NCBI GenBank assembly: GCA_024742475.1
Contig: JANSYI010000002.1
Span: 248,001 to 312,000 of the forward strand
Length of the DNA stretch: 64,000 nt
From: a bacterium
GTDB lineage: Bacteria > Myxococcota_A > Polyangia > Nannocystales > Nannocystaceae
Reading direction: 5' to 3'
Shown here piece after piece: positions 19,737 to 29,034 of this stretch (position 1 is the first letter of the stretch; the number at the start of each line of letters is the position of its first letter). Under the pieces are notes generated by a model. That model saw nothing but the letters and a program-made list of their open reading frames with translations, did no database searches and was not told the origin of the DNA. The position numbers and the translations under genes are program-made.

Positions 19737-21011
19737 ATGCACGTCGGCATCGACTTCGGCACCTCGAACACGGCGGTCGCGGTGGCGGACCCTGCAGGGG
19801 GTGTCCGCTTCCTCGAATTCTCGCTGCTCGGTGCGACGACGCAGAGCTTTCGCAGCCTGCTGCACTTCGATCCGGAGGCGCAGGAGGTGGGGACCCCGAT
19901 CGTGTTTCACGCCGGGACGGGGGCCATCGAAGCGTACCTCGAGGCGCTCGGTGAGGGGCGCCTGGTGCAGTCGTTCAAGACACACCTGACGACGGCGTCG
20001 CTGGGGCGCACGCAGATCGGACACCACAACGTGTCCCTCGACGACATGTTGGTGCTGTTCTTCTCGCGCCTTCGCGAGCACATCGAGCGCGCGTGGGGGG
20101 CGATGCCCGAGGCGGCCACGCTGGGTCGGCCGGTGCGTTTCGCGGGCGCCGACACCGAAGACGACAGCGCTGCGGCGCAGCAACGCCTCGAAGCCGCCGC
20201 GAAGCGCAGCGGGTTTGGCAGCGTGGCGTTCCAGCTCGAGCCGATCGCGGCGGCGTTTCACTACGAGCGCTCGCTGAGCCAACCCGAGCTTGCGCTCGTG
20301 GCCGACTTCGGGGGCGGCACCACGGACTTCTGCTTGATGAGGCTCGGGGGCGAGCGGGGCCGCGACCGTCGGGACGACATCGTCGCCACCGGGGGCGTCG
20401 GCATGGCGGGCGACGACCTCGACGCCGCGATCATCGAGCACGTCGTCTCCCCGCAGCTGGGCAAGGGCACGCGCTACCGGGAGATGGGGCGCGAAAAGCA
20501 GATCCCGAGTTCGTACTACTACAAGCTCTCCCGCTGGCATCACCTTTCGTTCCTGCGCGGCAAGCGGGTGCGGGCCGAGCTCGAACGATTGCACCGCGCC
20601 GCCGTCGAGCCCGAGAAGATCGAGGCGTTCATTCACGTCCTCGAGAACAACCAGGGCTTTCACCTGCACAAGGCGGTCGAGCGGCTCAAGATCGCGCTGT
20701 CGTCCCAGGACGAAGCCACGTTCCGCTTCGAGGACGACCCCGTCGAGATCGAGACGAAGGTCTTGCGCAGCGACTTCGAGCGATGGATCGAGCCGTGCGT
20801 CGAGCACATCACCAGCGCTCTCGACCAGACCTTGGCCGGCACTGGCGTGGACGCAGCGCAGATCGATCGCGTGTTCATGACCGGAGGCACCGCCTTCGTC
20901 CCGTGCGTCCGGCGGGAATTCGAGCGCCGCTTCGGCGCCGACGCGCTCCACGGCGGGGACGAGCTGATGTCGATCGCCTCGGGCCTCGCGGTGGCGAGCG
21001 CAGGACGCTAG
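19737..21011 (+). CDS. YegD-like Hsp70-family protein
   Basis: 424 residues from ATG at 19737. It has the actin-fold ATPase signatures of Hsp70: GIDFGTSNTAVAV (phosphate 1, about 4-16), VADFGGGTTDF (phosphate 2), and FMTGGTAFVPCV (adenosine motif) near the C-terminus. FQLEPIAAAFHYE matches the connect region of E. coli YegD. It lacks the substrate-binding domain of DnaK, as YegD does. The cellular role of YegD is poorly known. Its TAG stop overlaps the stop of the convergent gene (CTAG at 21008-21011). Confidence 0.88.
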   Translation: MHVGIDFGTSNTAVAVADPAGGVRFLEFSLLGATTQSFRSLLHFDPEAQEVGTPIVFHAGTGAIEAYLEALGEGRLVQSFKTHLTTASLGRTQIGHHNVSLDDMLVLFFSRLREHIERAWGAMPEAATLGRPVRFAGADTEDDSAAAQQRLEAAAKRSGFGSVAFQLEPIAAAFHYERSLSQPELALVADFGGGTTDFCLMRLGGERGRDRRDDIVATGGVGMAGDDLDAAIIEHVVSPQLGKGTRYREMGREKQIPSSYYYKLSRWHHLSFLRGKRVRAELERLHRAAVEPEKIEAFIHVLENNQGFHLHKAVERLKIALSSQDEATFRFEDDPVEIETKVLRSDFERWIEPCVEHITSALDQTLAGTGVDAAQIDRVFMTGGTAFVPCVRREFERRFGADALHGGDELMSIASGLAVASAGR

Positions 21012-21898
21012 CTGGGCATCGGCGCTTCGAGCCCCTCGACCGTACGGTCGATGGCTTCGACGAGCTGCTGCGCAGCCGCGGAGCGTCGTGGGCCCACGAG
21101 TCGGCGCGTGCGGGCGGTGAGGATCGCCCGGTCGCATACCGACGTGGGGCCGCAGAGGTTCGTGTGGGCTCGGTTCTCGAAGCGATGGACGTACTCGCGC
21201 AGCTCGGCCAGCGTTCCTGCGCGGAGCCGCCGGGTCAGCGCCCACGCCGGATCGCCCGTGCCCACAGCGTCGGGCAGGCTGCGCAGCTCGAGGGCGCCGT
21301 TGTCGTAGATGCTGACGTCTCGAGTATCTCCGCGTGCTCTCCGTCGCTTCGAGTGAATCACGAGCGGGCGAGCGACCCTGGGCACGATGCTCGAGAACGG
21401 GTCGGCGCCGCGCTCGGCCCGGCTGCGCATGCCGTCGATCGCCCGCAGCGCGTCGCCGAGCGCCACCGGAAGGCGCATGGCCTTCGGCATGCCGAACACC
21501 TGCACGTGCGTGTGCGAGGCGGGCGCGTAGACGCTGACGAACGGCCCGTGCGACGAGGCCTCCCAGGCGTAGGCGGGATCCGCCGCCCTGAACCCCTCGT
21601 CGTCGAGCGTGGCCCTCAAGCTCGAAATCTCATCCATCGAGGCTTCGGCCACCCGCAGCGTCGCACGCTCGCCCCCGACCGGGACCAAGCGGTAGCCCAG
21701 ATGGCCCGAGGCGTAGATCATCAGCGAGGCAAAGGTGCTGCCGCCCCCGCCGAGCCAGCGGACGAACGCGACGAGCCGCTCTCCGGGGAGAAGGTCGGCG
21801 CCAAGCTCGACCTCGGGTTCGCGCTCGAGCGCGGCATCGCCACGCGGAGCGCAGGCCGACGCCCCCAAGCCCAGCAGAAACGTCCGACGCAGGTGCAC
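21008..21898 (-). CDS. Hypothetical exported protein, possible lipoprotein
   Basis: 296 residues from GTG at 21898 (MHLRRTFLLGLGASAC). The short basic-hydrophobic start ending at Cys16 (ASAC) fits a lipoprotein signal weakly. The rest is a soluble alpha/beta protein with no motif I recognise (FVSVYAPASHTHVQVFG, IYDNGALELRSLPDAVG). It begins 23 nt after the phosphatidylserine decarboxylase stop on the same strand, so it is probably in its operon. The upstream extension of the frame is within the decarboxylase gene and reads as noise. Confidence 0.65.
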   Translation of the reverse strand: MHLRRTFLLGLGASACAPRGDAALEREPEVELGADLLPGERLVAFVRWLGGGGSTFASLMIYASGHLGYRLVPVGGERATLRVAEASMDEISSLRATLDDEGFRAADPAYAWEASSHGPFVSVYAPASHTHVQVFGMPKAMRLPVALGDALRAIDGMRSRAERGADPFSSIVPRVARPLVIHSKRRRARGDTRDVSIYDNGALELRSLPDAVGTGDPAWALTRRLRAGTLAELREYVHRFENRAHTNLCGPTSVCDRAILTARTRRLVGPRRSAAAQQLVEAIDRTVEGLEAPMPS

Positions 21899-21921
21899 GC
21901 CCAGTTCGACACCGCGGGCGC

Positions 21922-22845
21922 TCAGAGGTTCCCGACTCGAGTTCGACCCAGCGCGCGACCCATCTTCAGGTACGTCTCGATCCCCTCGCCCGTGTTGGCG
22001 ACGATTCTCGGGTCGATGCTCCACCTCCCCTTCTCGCCGATGACGATGACGGTCGAGCCGCCAAAGAGGAACATGCCCTTTTCGTCGCCGCGCGCGAACG
22101 TCTCGCCCGTATGGGTCTGCTGAATCTTGCCCACGCAGGTGGCCCCGACCTCGATGTAGGCCAGCTTGCCGAAGTGCTCGGTCTCCAGGATGGTGACCTC
22201 GCGCTCGTTGACCATGAAGATGTCGTGCCGAAACGCCAGCGCCCAGGGGTTGACCGAATGAAGCGCGCCGGAGATACGCCACGAGGCCAGCACGCGGCCA
22301 TCGTCGGGGAAGTGGAAGCGGTGGTAGTCGACCGGACACAGCCGGGCGATGAAGCCGGGGCCGTCCTCGAAGTGGGACTCCCACTGCTCGCTGCGCAGAA
22401 GCGCGCTCGCCTTGAAGAGGGAGCCTTTGACGGGCACCGAGACCGCGTCGTCGAGCGCGTCGTAGGCGAAGTAGCGCGCATCGCAGGGCGCCGGAAAGTG
22501 CGGGGGCTCGGCGAACGGACGCGCGCCCGGGGCCACGCGGCGGGTGAAGAACCGGTTGAACGTCGAGTAGGGCGACTCGGGTGTGCGCCCCTCTTCGGGC
22601 AAGAAGTCCTCCATCTCGATGCCGAACTCCTCGATGAACGCAGCCACTTTGCGGCTGGATGCGGGCCGGTCCTGAAGCCATCCGTAGACTCGGCTGACCG
22701 GGGGCAGCGCGACTGCGGCGGAGACCATGCGACCGGGCCACGTGCCGTACAGGAGCTTGATCCACTTGCCGCCGTAGACGGCCTCTTCTCGCACCTCACC
22801 CGTGTCGAGGTCTGTGTAGCGAATCGGTTGGAGCACGGGGCGCAC
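21922..22845 (-). CDS. psd: Phosphatidylserine decarboxylase
   Basis: 307 residues from GTG at 22845 (GTG at 22836 is also possible; neither has a strong ribosome site). The conserved CPVDYHRFHFP block (about 175-185) and the self-cleavage site FGGST (261-265, Gly263-Ser264) that makes the pyruvoyl group are present. It decarboxylates phosphatidylserine to phosphatidylethanolamine at the membrane. The region around FNRFFTRR matches the longer PSD form rather than the short archaetidylserine type. No phosphatidylserine synthase gene is adjacent; an unknown exported protein follows. Confidence 0.93.
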   Translation of the reverse strand: MRPVLQPIRYTDLDTGEVREEAVYGGKWIKLLYGTWPGRMVSAAVALPPVSRVYGWLQDRPASSRKVAAFIEEFGIEMEDFLPEEGRTPESPYSTFNRFFTRRVAPGARPFAEPPHFPAPCDARYFAYDALDDAVSVPVKGSLFKASALLRSEQWESHFEDGPGFIARLCPVDYHRFHFPDDGRVLASWRISGALHSVNPWALAFRHDIFMVNEREVTILETEHFGKLAYIEVGATCVGKIQQTHTGETFARGDEKGMFLFGGSTVIVIGEKGRWSIDPRIVANTGEGIETYLKMGRALGRTRVGNL

Positions 22846-22908
22846 GATGTCAGATCGGGACGGATTCGGCCATCGGGCCACCGACCGCGGCGCTGTAGCA
22901 TCGAAACG

Positions 22909-24165
22909 ATGTCTCGCTCGCTTCTGCTGCTGGGCCTCGTCGCCGCGACCGCGTGCTTCGAAGAGCCTGCATCTGCACCCCGCACCCCCGCGGCCGAGAC
23001 CTCGACCGGCGCGGCCGACACGAGCAGTGGCGACGCGGCAACCGGCGACGCACCGAGCACGGGCAGTGTCGACCCGAGCACGTCGGATGGCGCGAGTAGC
23101 TCGAGCGAGGGAGGGAGCAGCGAGACGGGCGGAGGCTGCAGCGACGACTGCGACGTCCGGGAGTGCGTGCTGGCCCACGTCGACGCCTCCATCCACGCGG
23201 TCTCGGTCGAGCCCGATGGCGCGCTCACACTCTTGGGCGCGCTCGACCTCGCGCCGCACGAGCACCCCTGGGACGCGCCCATCGACGGCAGCATCGTGCG
23301 ATGCAACGGAGGCACGTTCGTTGCGACCAACGGCAGCGACGAAGTGTCGAGCCTCACGACGATGGGTGACGAGCTGGCGGTCGTCGGGTCGGCGAGCGCA
23401 CCGGGCGTGCTCGAGCTGGCCTGCGACGAATCTCGTGGGCTGCTGTTCGCGCTGCGTCTCGTCAGCGGAGGCTACGCGCTCGACCTCATGGAGGCCGGCG
23501 CGAGCCCGGAGATCATCGCCACCGCGGAATACAACGGCGGGGGCTCGGCCGACCTGCGCACCGTGGAGCTCGCGCTCGACCGCGACAGCGGCCGCGCCAC
23601 GGTCGGCCATATCGTCGAGTCCACCGCGTCGACTCCGATCGAGGTGGCGACGGGCACGTACTCCACTGACGCGCTCACACTGCAGAGCCCCACGCCGCTG
23701 CCGGTCGTTCACAGCGACCTTTCGAGCCTCTACGCCCTGCCCCAGACGATGACTGTCATTGGCCTCGGCGCGCGGGCAGGGGCGGACGCCGCCGCGTTTC
23801 GCTTCGCAATCGCCAAGGATGGCACCTCGAGCAACGTCCAGCTGGTGACGGGGCCCCCGTGGGATGCGCGTCGAAACCTCTGGCCGCTACGCGTGGCGGA
23901 GCAGCCCGGCTTCGCCATGGGTGGCAGCCAGGGCGTCGTGCTCGGCACGTTCGGCGAGGACGGCGAGCCCACGCAGAGCGGGCCGGTGCTCGCGGCGACG
24001 CTCACCGACACCCTGGCCCGCACCGCACACGGGGGAGACGTCCTGGTCGTCGTCTCGCCCGCGGGCGTTTCGGCCCACGACGCCGGCGCGTGGGATGCTC
24101 TGGACACGCTCGACGCGCCGCTGGGCGAGGCGCTGCACGGCGCGGCCGTCGTGCCCTGCCCCTGA
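22909..24165 (+). CDS. Lipoprotein with Ser/Thr/Gly/Asp linker, beta-propeller-like
   Basis: 418 residues from ATG at 22909. The signal (MSRSLLLLGLVAATAC) is lipidated at Cys16. A linker of about 60 residues, nearly only S, T, G, A, D, E and P, leads to a globular part starting at GGGCSDDCDVREC. The rest shows repeated beta segments (VSVEPDGALTLLGALDL, FVATNGSDEVSSLTTM, GDELAVVGSAS) resembling propeller blades. No family is recognised. It is divergent from psd across 63 nt. It presumably displays a domain at the outer membrane or cell surface. Confidence 0.75.
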   Translation: MSRSLLLLGLVAATACFEEPASAPRTPAAETSTGAADTSSGDAATGDAPSTGSVDPSTSDGASSSSEGGSSETGGGCSDDCDVRECVLAHVDASIHAVSVEPDGALTLLGALDLAPHEHPWDAPIDGSIVRCNGGTFVATNGSDEVSSLTTMGDELAVVGSASAPGVLELACDESRGLLFALRLVSGGYALDLMEAGASPEIIATAEYNGGGSADLRTVELALDRDSGRATVGHIVESTASTPIEVATGTYSTDALTLQSPTPLPVVHSDLSSLYALPQTMTVIGLGARAGADAAAFRFAIAKDGTSSNVQLVTGPPWDARRNLWPLRVAEQPGFAMGGSQGVVLGTFGEDGEPTQSGPVLAATLTDTLARTAHGGDVLVVVSPAGVSAHDAGAWDALDTLDAPLGEALHGAAVVPCP

Positions 24166-24330
24166 CCCGTTGCTCACCGACGGCTTCACCCCGGCGGGTT
24201 GCACTCGAAGATCTCGACCGGATTGGTGTCGCTGTCCACTGCGCCGGTTTCGTCCGAGCGGCCTCTCACGTGGGTTTCGCGCCACCGTCCTTTGACAGAG
24301 CGAAGGACGAGGCGCAGGCTCGATGCGTCG

Positions 24331-25662
24331 ATGTCCGAGAAACCCGCCACGAAGGGGCGGCGGCTGCTCAAGCTCGCCAGCATGACCGCCCAAGTAGCCG
24401 GCGGGTACGCAAAGAACCGCATCAAGTCGGTGTTTCAGAGCGACGAAGCGTCGGACGCCGACCGCACGCAGATGTACGAGAAGTCGGGCGAGGTCATCGC
24501 CAAGACCCTCGGTGAGCTCAAGGGCGCGGTCATGAAGGTCGGTCAGATGGCGTCCGTGGCCGCCGACATGCTGCCCAAAGAGGTGCAAGACGCGCTCACC
24601 AGCCTGCAGCGTGAAGCGCCCCCGATGCCCTTCGACGTCATCGCCGACCAGATCGAGTCGGAGTTCTCGGCCGCGCCCGAGACGCTGTACCGTACCTTCG
24701 AGCGCGTGCCCTTCGCCTCGGCGTCGATCGGCCAAGTGCACCGCGCGGTCACCGACGACGGGCGCGAGGTCGTGGTCAAGGTCCAGTACCCCGGGGTCGA
24801 CAACGCCGTCGATTCCGACCTCGCCCACCTCAAGCTGGCTCTGCGCGCCAGCGGCATGGTCCGGGTGCCCAAGAAGAGCCTCGACGCGGTGTTCGAGGAG
24901 CTCAAGGCACGTCTGCACGAAGAGCTCGACTACACCAACGAAGCCGACAACGTCCGCTTCTTCTTCGAGCACTACAAAGGCAACGATGGAGTGATCGTGC
25001 CCGAGGTCGTCGGTGAACGAAGCTCGGGTCGAGTGCTCACGCTCACCTACGAGCCCGGCGACCATCTCGACGACGCTCGCGGCTACGACCAGGCCACCCG
25101 CGACCTCATCGCCTGCAACCTCTTCGACGTCGTCGCCGAGCAGGCGTTCGACCTTCAGGTTCTGCACGCCGACCCCAACCCGGCGAACTTCGCGTTTCGA
25201 CCCGACGGCTCGATCGTGCTCTACGACTTCGGCTGTGTGAAGCGCCTCGACCCCGACATCGTCGACGCCTACCTCTTCACCGTGCGCGCCAGCCTCGAGG
25301 AGCGCTACGAAGACGTCGAGGAGGGCATGATCCGCCTCGGCGCGCGCAACCTGCAGGGCGCCGACGTCCCGCCCAGCTACTACAAGGTGTGGCGAGACCT
25401 GCTCGGCGCGCCCCTGCTCGGACCCTTCGACTTTGGCGAGGCCCAGCTCCAGCGCGAGGCGATGAAGCTCGTGCCGGGCTTCATGGCCAAGTACATGACC
25501 TCGTTTCAGCCCCCGCGCGAGCTGGTGTTCCTCGACCGCGTGGTCGTCGGCCACTACGGCACCCTTCGCCGGCTCGGCGCTCGCGCGGACTTCCGCCCCA
25601 AGCTCGACGCGTACTTGCGCAGAGCCCCCGATGATGCGGCCGCGCTGCCCCCACGGGCATGA
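24331..25662 (+). CDS. ABC1/ADCK/UbiB-family atypical kinase
   Basis: 443 residues from ATG at 24331. It has the family KxGQ motif (KVGQ, 69-72), an Ala-rich nucleotide loop (ASASIGQVH), VVVKVQYPG with the catalytic Lys, LHADPNPANF and YDFG. These atypical kinases/ATPases support ubiquinone or other isoprenoid-lipid metabolism (UbiB, AarF, Coq8). No ubi genes are near, so the substrate is open. There is no C-terminal membrane helix of the UbiB kind, so it may be a soluble relative. A longer frame to 24199 is possible but the extra part is Arg-rich and not protein-like. Confidence 0.9.
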   Translation: MSEKPATKGRRLLKLASMTAQVAGGYAKNRIKSVFQSDEASDADRTQMYEKSGEVIAKTLGELKGAVMKVGQMASVAADMLPKEVQDALTSLQREAPPMPFDVIADQIESEFSAAPETLYRTFERVPFASASIGQVHRAVTDDGREVVVKVQYPGVDNAVDSDLAHLKLALRASGMVRVPKKSLDAVFEELKARLHEELDYTNEADNVRFFFEHYKGNDGVIVPEVVGERSSGRVLTLTYEPGDHLDDARGYDQATRDLIACNLFDVVAEQAFDLQVLHADPNPANFAFRPDGSIVLYDFGCVKRLDPDIVDAYLFTVRASLEERYEDVEEGMIRLGARNLQGADVPPSYYKVWRDLLGAPLLGPFDFGEAQLQREAMKLVPGFMAKYMTSFQPPRELVFLDRVVVGHYGTLRRLGARADFRPKLDAYLRRAPDDAAALPPRA

Positions 25663-25670
25663 CGACCGCC

Positions 25671-27191
25671 CTACTCGCAGACGTCGGCGCCGACGAGCGT
25701 CACTTCGTCGCGCGAGGTCCCATCGAAGTCTTCTGGGACCTCGGCGTGACGATCGACGGACTCGAGCGGGCTGCAGTCGAGCACGTGTAGATCACCACCG
25801 AGCGGGTCGAGGAACCATGCGCCCTCGCCCGCCACGACGTTGCCGACCAGGTTTGCCTGCGCTCCGTCGCGCGCCCTGATGTCGCGGTTGCTCAGGTTTC
25901 CGTGCAGCGTCACGTTGCTTGTCTCCCCGAAGCGATACTCGATGCCGGAGGCGTACGCGTCGGGGTGGCTCATGAACACGGTGTTGTGCGCGACGAGCAT
26001 GTCGACCCCGCGCTCGATGATGATGCCGACGTCGTGCTCCCGACTCCCGGCATGCTCGGAGAAAACCATGTTGTTGAGAACGCGCGTGCCGTACACGGTG
26101 TCGACGAGCCCGATGCCGATGCCTCGGGCGCAGTTGACGATGCGGTTGCGAACGATCTGATGGCCGGTGCCTTGCTGGCTGTCCCACATGTGGATGGCGT
26201 GCTCGGAGAGGCCTCCGACATACGTCATGTTGTCGCGCTGCTCGGGGAAACGGCCGTGTGCGGGTCGCTGCACGCCGTCGGCGTCGCAGTAGATGCCCTC
26301 GAACAGGTTGTCGTGCACGTACCAGTCCGTCGCGTTGTGGGTGTCGATCCCGCCGGTGTAGCAGGTGGTATTCCCGTCGGAGGGACCGTAGCCCCAGACG
26401 TTGTCGCGGCCCTCGTCGGTCATGCGGAACTGGCTGCAGGAGACCTCGACCGCGTCCACGGTGCCCGCCTCGACGCTCGACTTGAGGAACTGTTGGCCGC
26501 CATCGACCATGTGCACGCCGTGAATCAGCGCGGCATCTCCATCGGCCCACAGATGGATGAGATGGAAGATCGATCGGGTCACGGTGAGGTTCGCGACCAC
26601 GACGCCGCTGGCGGCGATGGTGATCGGCGCCGAGCTGTTGCCGTGCGAGCGATACATCGAGTCGATCACGACCGCCGTGGGGTCACCGCTGAGCGAACGG
26701 AGCGTGACGTCGGGCGTGGTTATGTAGATGCCCGAGTACCCGCCCTCGTTCGCCTCTGGCAGCACGTACGTGCCGTCGGCGAGCAGCACCGTGTCGCCCG
26801 GGCTTGCCGACGAGACTGCGGCCCGCAGCGACATCTCGCCTACCCCCTCCACCATCACGACGCCGTCGCTCACCGGCGACACGACGATCTCCGCGCCATC
26901 GCGGGCGGGCAGCTCGATGTCGTCGCACAGCGCGGGGGGCTCCACGGGCGGTACGTCATCGGTGTCGCCCGTCTCGGTCGCGCCCGTCTCCCCCGAGGAG
27001 CTGGACCCGGCCGCGGTGTCCGACGCGCCCGTCGCATCGGACCCGCCTCCCGTACTTCCCGGTGCGCCGGAGTCGCCGGTGGCCCCCGTCTCGACCGCGC
27101 CGCCCGACGACCCTTCGTCTGCTGCTGCGCCGCCGCCATCGTCGCCGCAGCCGGCGAGCAAGAATCCCAAGCCCAACGCGATTCGTCGCAT
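25671..27191 (-). CDS. Lipoprotein with right-handed beta-helix domain
   Basis: 506 residues from ATG at 27191. The signal MRRIALGLGFLLAGC is lipidated at Cys15, then comes a linker of about 70 residues of G, S, T, A and D. The body starts as many parallel beta-helix proteins do (SLRAAVSSASPGDTVLLADGTY), then shows repeated short strands (VTLRSLSGDP, VVANLTVTRS, HQIVRNRIVNCARG, TRVLNNMVFSEH, MLVAHNTVFM). That is typical of pectate-lyase-like or carbohydrate-active beta-helices. The active site cannot be assigned. It is convergent with the ABC1 kinase gene (8-nt gap). Confidence 0.8.
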   Translation of the reverse strand: MRRIALGLGFLLAGCGDDGGGAAADEGSSGGAVETGATGDSGAPGSTGGGSDATGASDTAAGSSSSGETGATETGDTDDVPPVEPPALCDDIELPARDGAEIVVSPVSDGVVMVEGVGEMSLRAAVSSASPGDTVLLADGTYVLPEANEGGYSGIYITTPDVTLRSLSGDPTAVVIDSMYRSHGNSSAPITIAASGVVVANLTVTRSIFHLIHLWADGDAALIHGVHMVDGGQQFLKSSVEAGTVDAVEVSCSQFRMTDEGRDNVWGYGPSDGNTTCYTGGIDTHNATDWYVHDNLFEGIYCDADGVQRPAHGRFPEQRDNMTYVGGLSEHAIHMWDSQQGTGHQIVRNRIVNCARGIGIGLVDTVYGTRVLNNMVFSEHAGSREHDVGIIIERGVDMLVAHNTVFMSHPDAYASGIEYRFGETSNVTLHGNLSNRDIRARDGAQANLVGNVVAGEGAWFLDPLGGDLHVLDCSPLESVDRHAEVPEDFDGTSRDEVTLVGADVCE

Positions 27192-27263
27192 GCGCTTGGG
27201 ATAACAAGCCCCCGCACGGCCCACCATCGGCAGGACTACCGACTTTTGCGTATCCTCGGGCGC

Positions 27264-27617
27264 ATGCGATGGGTCGGCGTGCTCGTCTTCGTGCTCTGCG
27301 CGGGGTGCCAGGATCAGACCACGGGGGTGCAGACCCTCTGCAACGCGCCGCGAGACTGCGCGCAATGCCAGGGTGTCGAGCCCGCGAAGCGCGACCAGGC
27401 CATGGCCAAGCACATCGAGCGCAGCGTCCGCAACGCGGAGGCGCGAGCGCTGTTCGACGCGCTCTCCAAGGTGGACGATGGTGAGCGCGCCAAGCTCCTC
27501 GCCAAGGCGGCCGAGGACGCCGGCCTGTCGGGGTGCATCCTCGCCGACCGCTACAAGGCCCGACACGAAGCCTGGGAAGCGCACCAAGGCAGCGACGGCG
27601 CAGCCGAGCCCGAGTGA
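27264..27617 (+). CDS. Small Cys-containing lipoprotein
   Basis: 117 residues from ATG at 27264. The signal MRWVGVLVFVLCAGC ends with Cys15 in a good lipobox. The mature part opens with LCNAPRDCAQCQG, a C-x5-C-x2-C pattern, then helices and a further Cys (LSGCILADRYKA). The cysteines could make disulfides or bind metal. The function is unknown. It diverges from the beta-helix lipoprotein (72-nt gap), and its stop is one base from the convergent GH3-like gene. Confidence 0.7.
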   Translation: MRWVGVLVFVLCAGCQDQTTGVQTLCNAPRDCAQCQGVEPAKRDQAMAKHIERSVRNAEARALFDALSKVDDGERAKLLAKAAEDAGLSGCILADRYKARHEAWEAHQGSDGAAEPE

Positions 27618-27618
27618 A

Positions 27619-29034
27619 TCACAGCCGGGTCGGCTCGACGATGCGTACGTCGGGGTGTCGCACGACGCCGCCGAGCGCTTCGACGCGTCGTTGCTCGTCG
27701 CGACCGCGCGTCCCGGCAGGCACGACCATCACCCGCGGCGGGTCGAGCTCGGCGCGAGTCCGCAGGTGGGCGTAGGCGGGCGAGCGCAGCTGCAGATTCG
27801 CGTCGATGCGTTCGGACAGCTTGCTCACCAGCTCGGGCACGACGTAGCCCTGCACTTCGATCCGCAGCAGCAGCCCCCGCGGCCGCTTGCGCTTGCCGAG
27901 CCGATGCGAACCGGTCCGCGTGAGCCACGCGAGCTCGGTGTCGTCGAAGGCGGCGGGCAGCCGCGTGGAACCGGTCCGAAGCGACGCGCCCATCGTCGGA
28001 ATGCTCAGCGGGTCGGGCCCGACCTCGGCGAAGACCAGCGCCGGGTCCTCGCGATGCAGCGCCTGCCGAATGGACGCGGACAGCCACGCCCCGGAGACCG
28101 TGCATCCCTCGAGACGAACGTCCGCCGGCGCAGGAGGGAGCCGAAGCACCCTCGGACGCGGAAAGTCGGCGGGTTCGTAGGGCATGTCGAAGCCGACCAC
28201 ACGGACGTGCTCCCCGGTGCGCAGCCGAAGGAAGCCGTGCGGCGAGCTGACGACCAGCTCGTAGCGTTGCCCCATCACCGCGTCCTCGGGCAGCGTCGTC
28301 TGACGCGCGTAGACCCGTTGTCCGTCCTCCTCGGGGTTCGAGTACGGCAACAGCTCGATGACCGACGTGCCGACCGCGAGCGTGACCGAATCGTCAGCGC
28401 CCCGCGTGGAGGGGACCGCGAAGCGACCGGGCGCCTCGATCCAGCCCGCGCTCTTGATCGGGATCCGTGTGCGACGCGTCCGTCGCAGGTCGTGCTCGGC
28501 CAAGATCAGCTCGAGCTGGGGCAGCCTCCGCTCGAGCGGTGCCCTGTGGACCGACTCGAGCGCCCCGATGGTCAGGACGCTGGGTACGACGAGCAGCTCG
28601 GGTTCGAACGCCTCGAGCTGCTCGAGCACGGACGCGGCGCTCTCCCACCGATCGATGCGGCGCAGCTCCCCGCCGAGCGCCTCGAGGTCTTCGACGAGGA
28701 TCTCGTCGACCGCGGTGTCGAAGCGCCGCCCGCGAAGCAGCGCGACCCTCTTGGGCGCCCCCCCCAGCCACGCCCCCCAGATGCCGACCGGGACGTCCCG
28801 CTCCCACCCGCCGGGGTTTTCGAAGTCGTCGTCGAGACCGAACCCGAAGCGAGAGGTCACCTCTTCTTGGTGCCGGGTCCGATCGCGAATGGGGATCGAG
28901 GCTCGAAAGTCATCCAGCGACCGCACCGCGTCGAGCCCCAGCTCTCGCCCCGGACGCGTCGGGCCCAGCTGCTCGACGAGCAGTCGCAGGCAGTCGTCCC
29001 GTCGGTTGCGGTGGCCAGGGCTGACGATCCTCAT
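27619..29034 (-). CDS. GH3-like protein without a recognisable ATP-binding loop
   Basis: 471 residues from ATG at 29034, overlapping the upstream MerR/TPR gene stop (ATGA). The centre and C-terminus resemble plant and bacterial GH3 acyl-acid amido synthetases: YELVVSSPHGFLRLRTGEH (family YELVVTTYAGLYRYRVGD), then VRVVGFD. After it comes LQLRSPAYAHLR..LDPPRVMVVPAG, matching NPAY..R..G.L.PP.V. GH3 enzymes adenylate a carboxylic acid and join it to an amino acid. The expected N-terminal TSGTT-type loop is not visible; that stretch reads VPVGIWGAWLGGAPKRVAL. It may be a non-adenylating or highly diverged member. Confidence 0.7.
   Translation of the reverse strand: MRIVSPGHRNRRDDCLRLLVEQLGPTRPGRELGLDAVRSLDDFRASIPIRDRTRHQEEVTSRFGFGLDDDFENPGGWERDVPVGIWGAWLGGAPKRVALLRGRRFDTAVDEILVEDLEALGGELRRIDRWESAASVLEQLEAFEPELLVVPSVLTIGALESVHRAPLERRLPQLELILAEHDLRRTRRTRIPIKSAGWIEAPGRFAVPSTRGADDSVTLAVGTSVIELLPYSNPEEDGQRVYARQTTLPEDAVMGQRYELVVSSPHGFLRLRTGEHVRVVGFDMPYEPADFPRPRVLRLPPAPADVRLEGCTVSGAWLSASIRQALHREDPALVFAEVGPDPLSIPTMGASLRTGSTRLPAAFDDTELAWLTRTGSHRLGKRKRPRGLLLRIEVQGYVVPELVSKLSERIDANLQLRSPAYAHLRTRAELDPPRVMVVPAGTRGRDEQRRVEALGGVVRHPDVRIVEPTRL

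Noticed and set aside
24186..24425. 79-codon minus-strand frame before the ABC1 kinase (ends ..IFECNPPG)
   Set aside because: The end reads somewhat protein-like, but its first half is antisense to the kinase N-terminus and there is no start or ribosome site in the gap.
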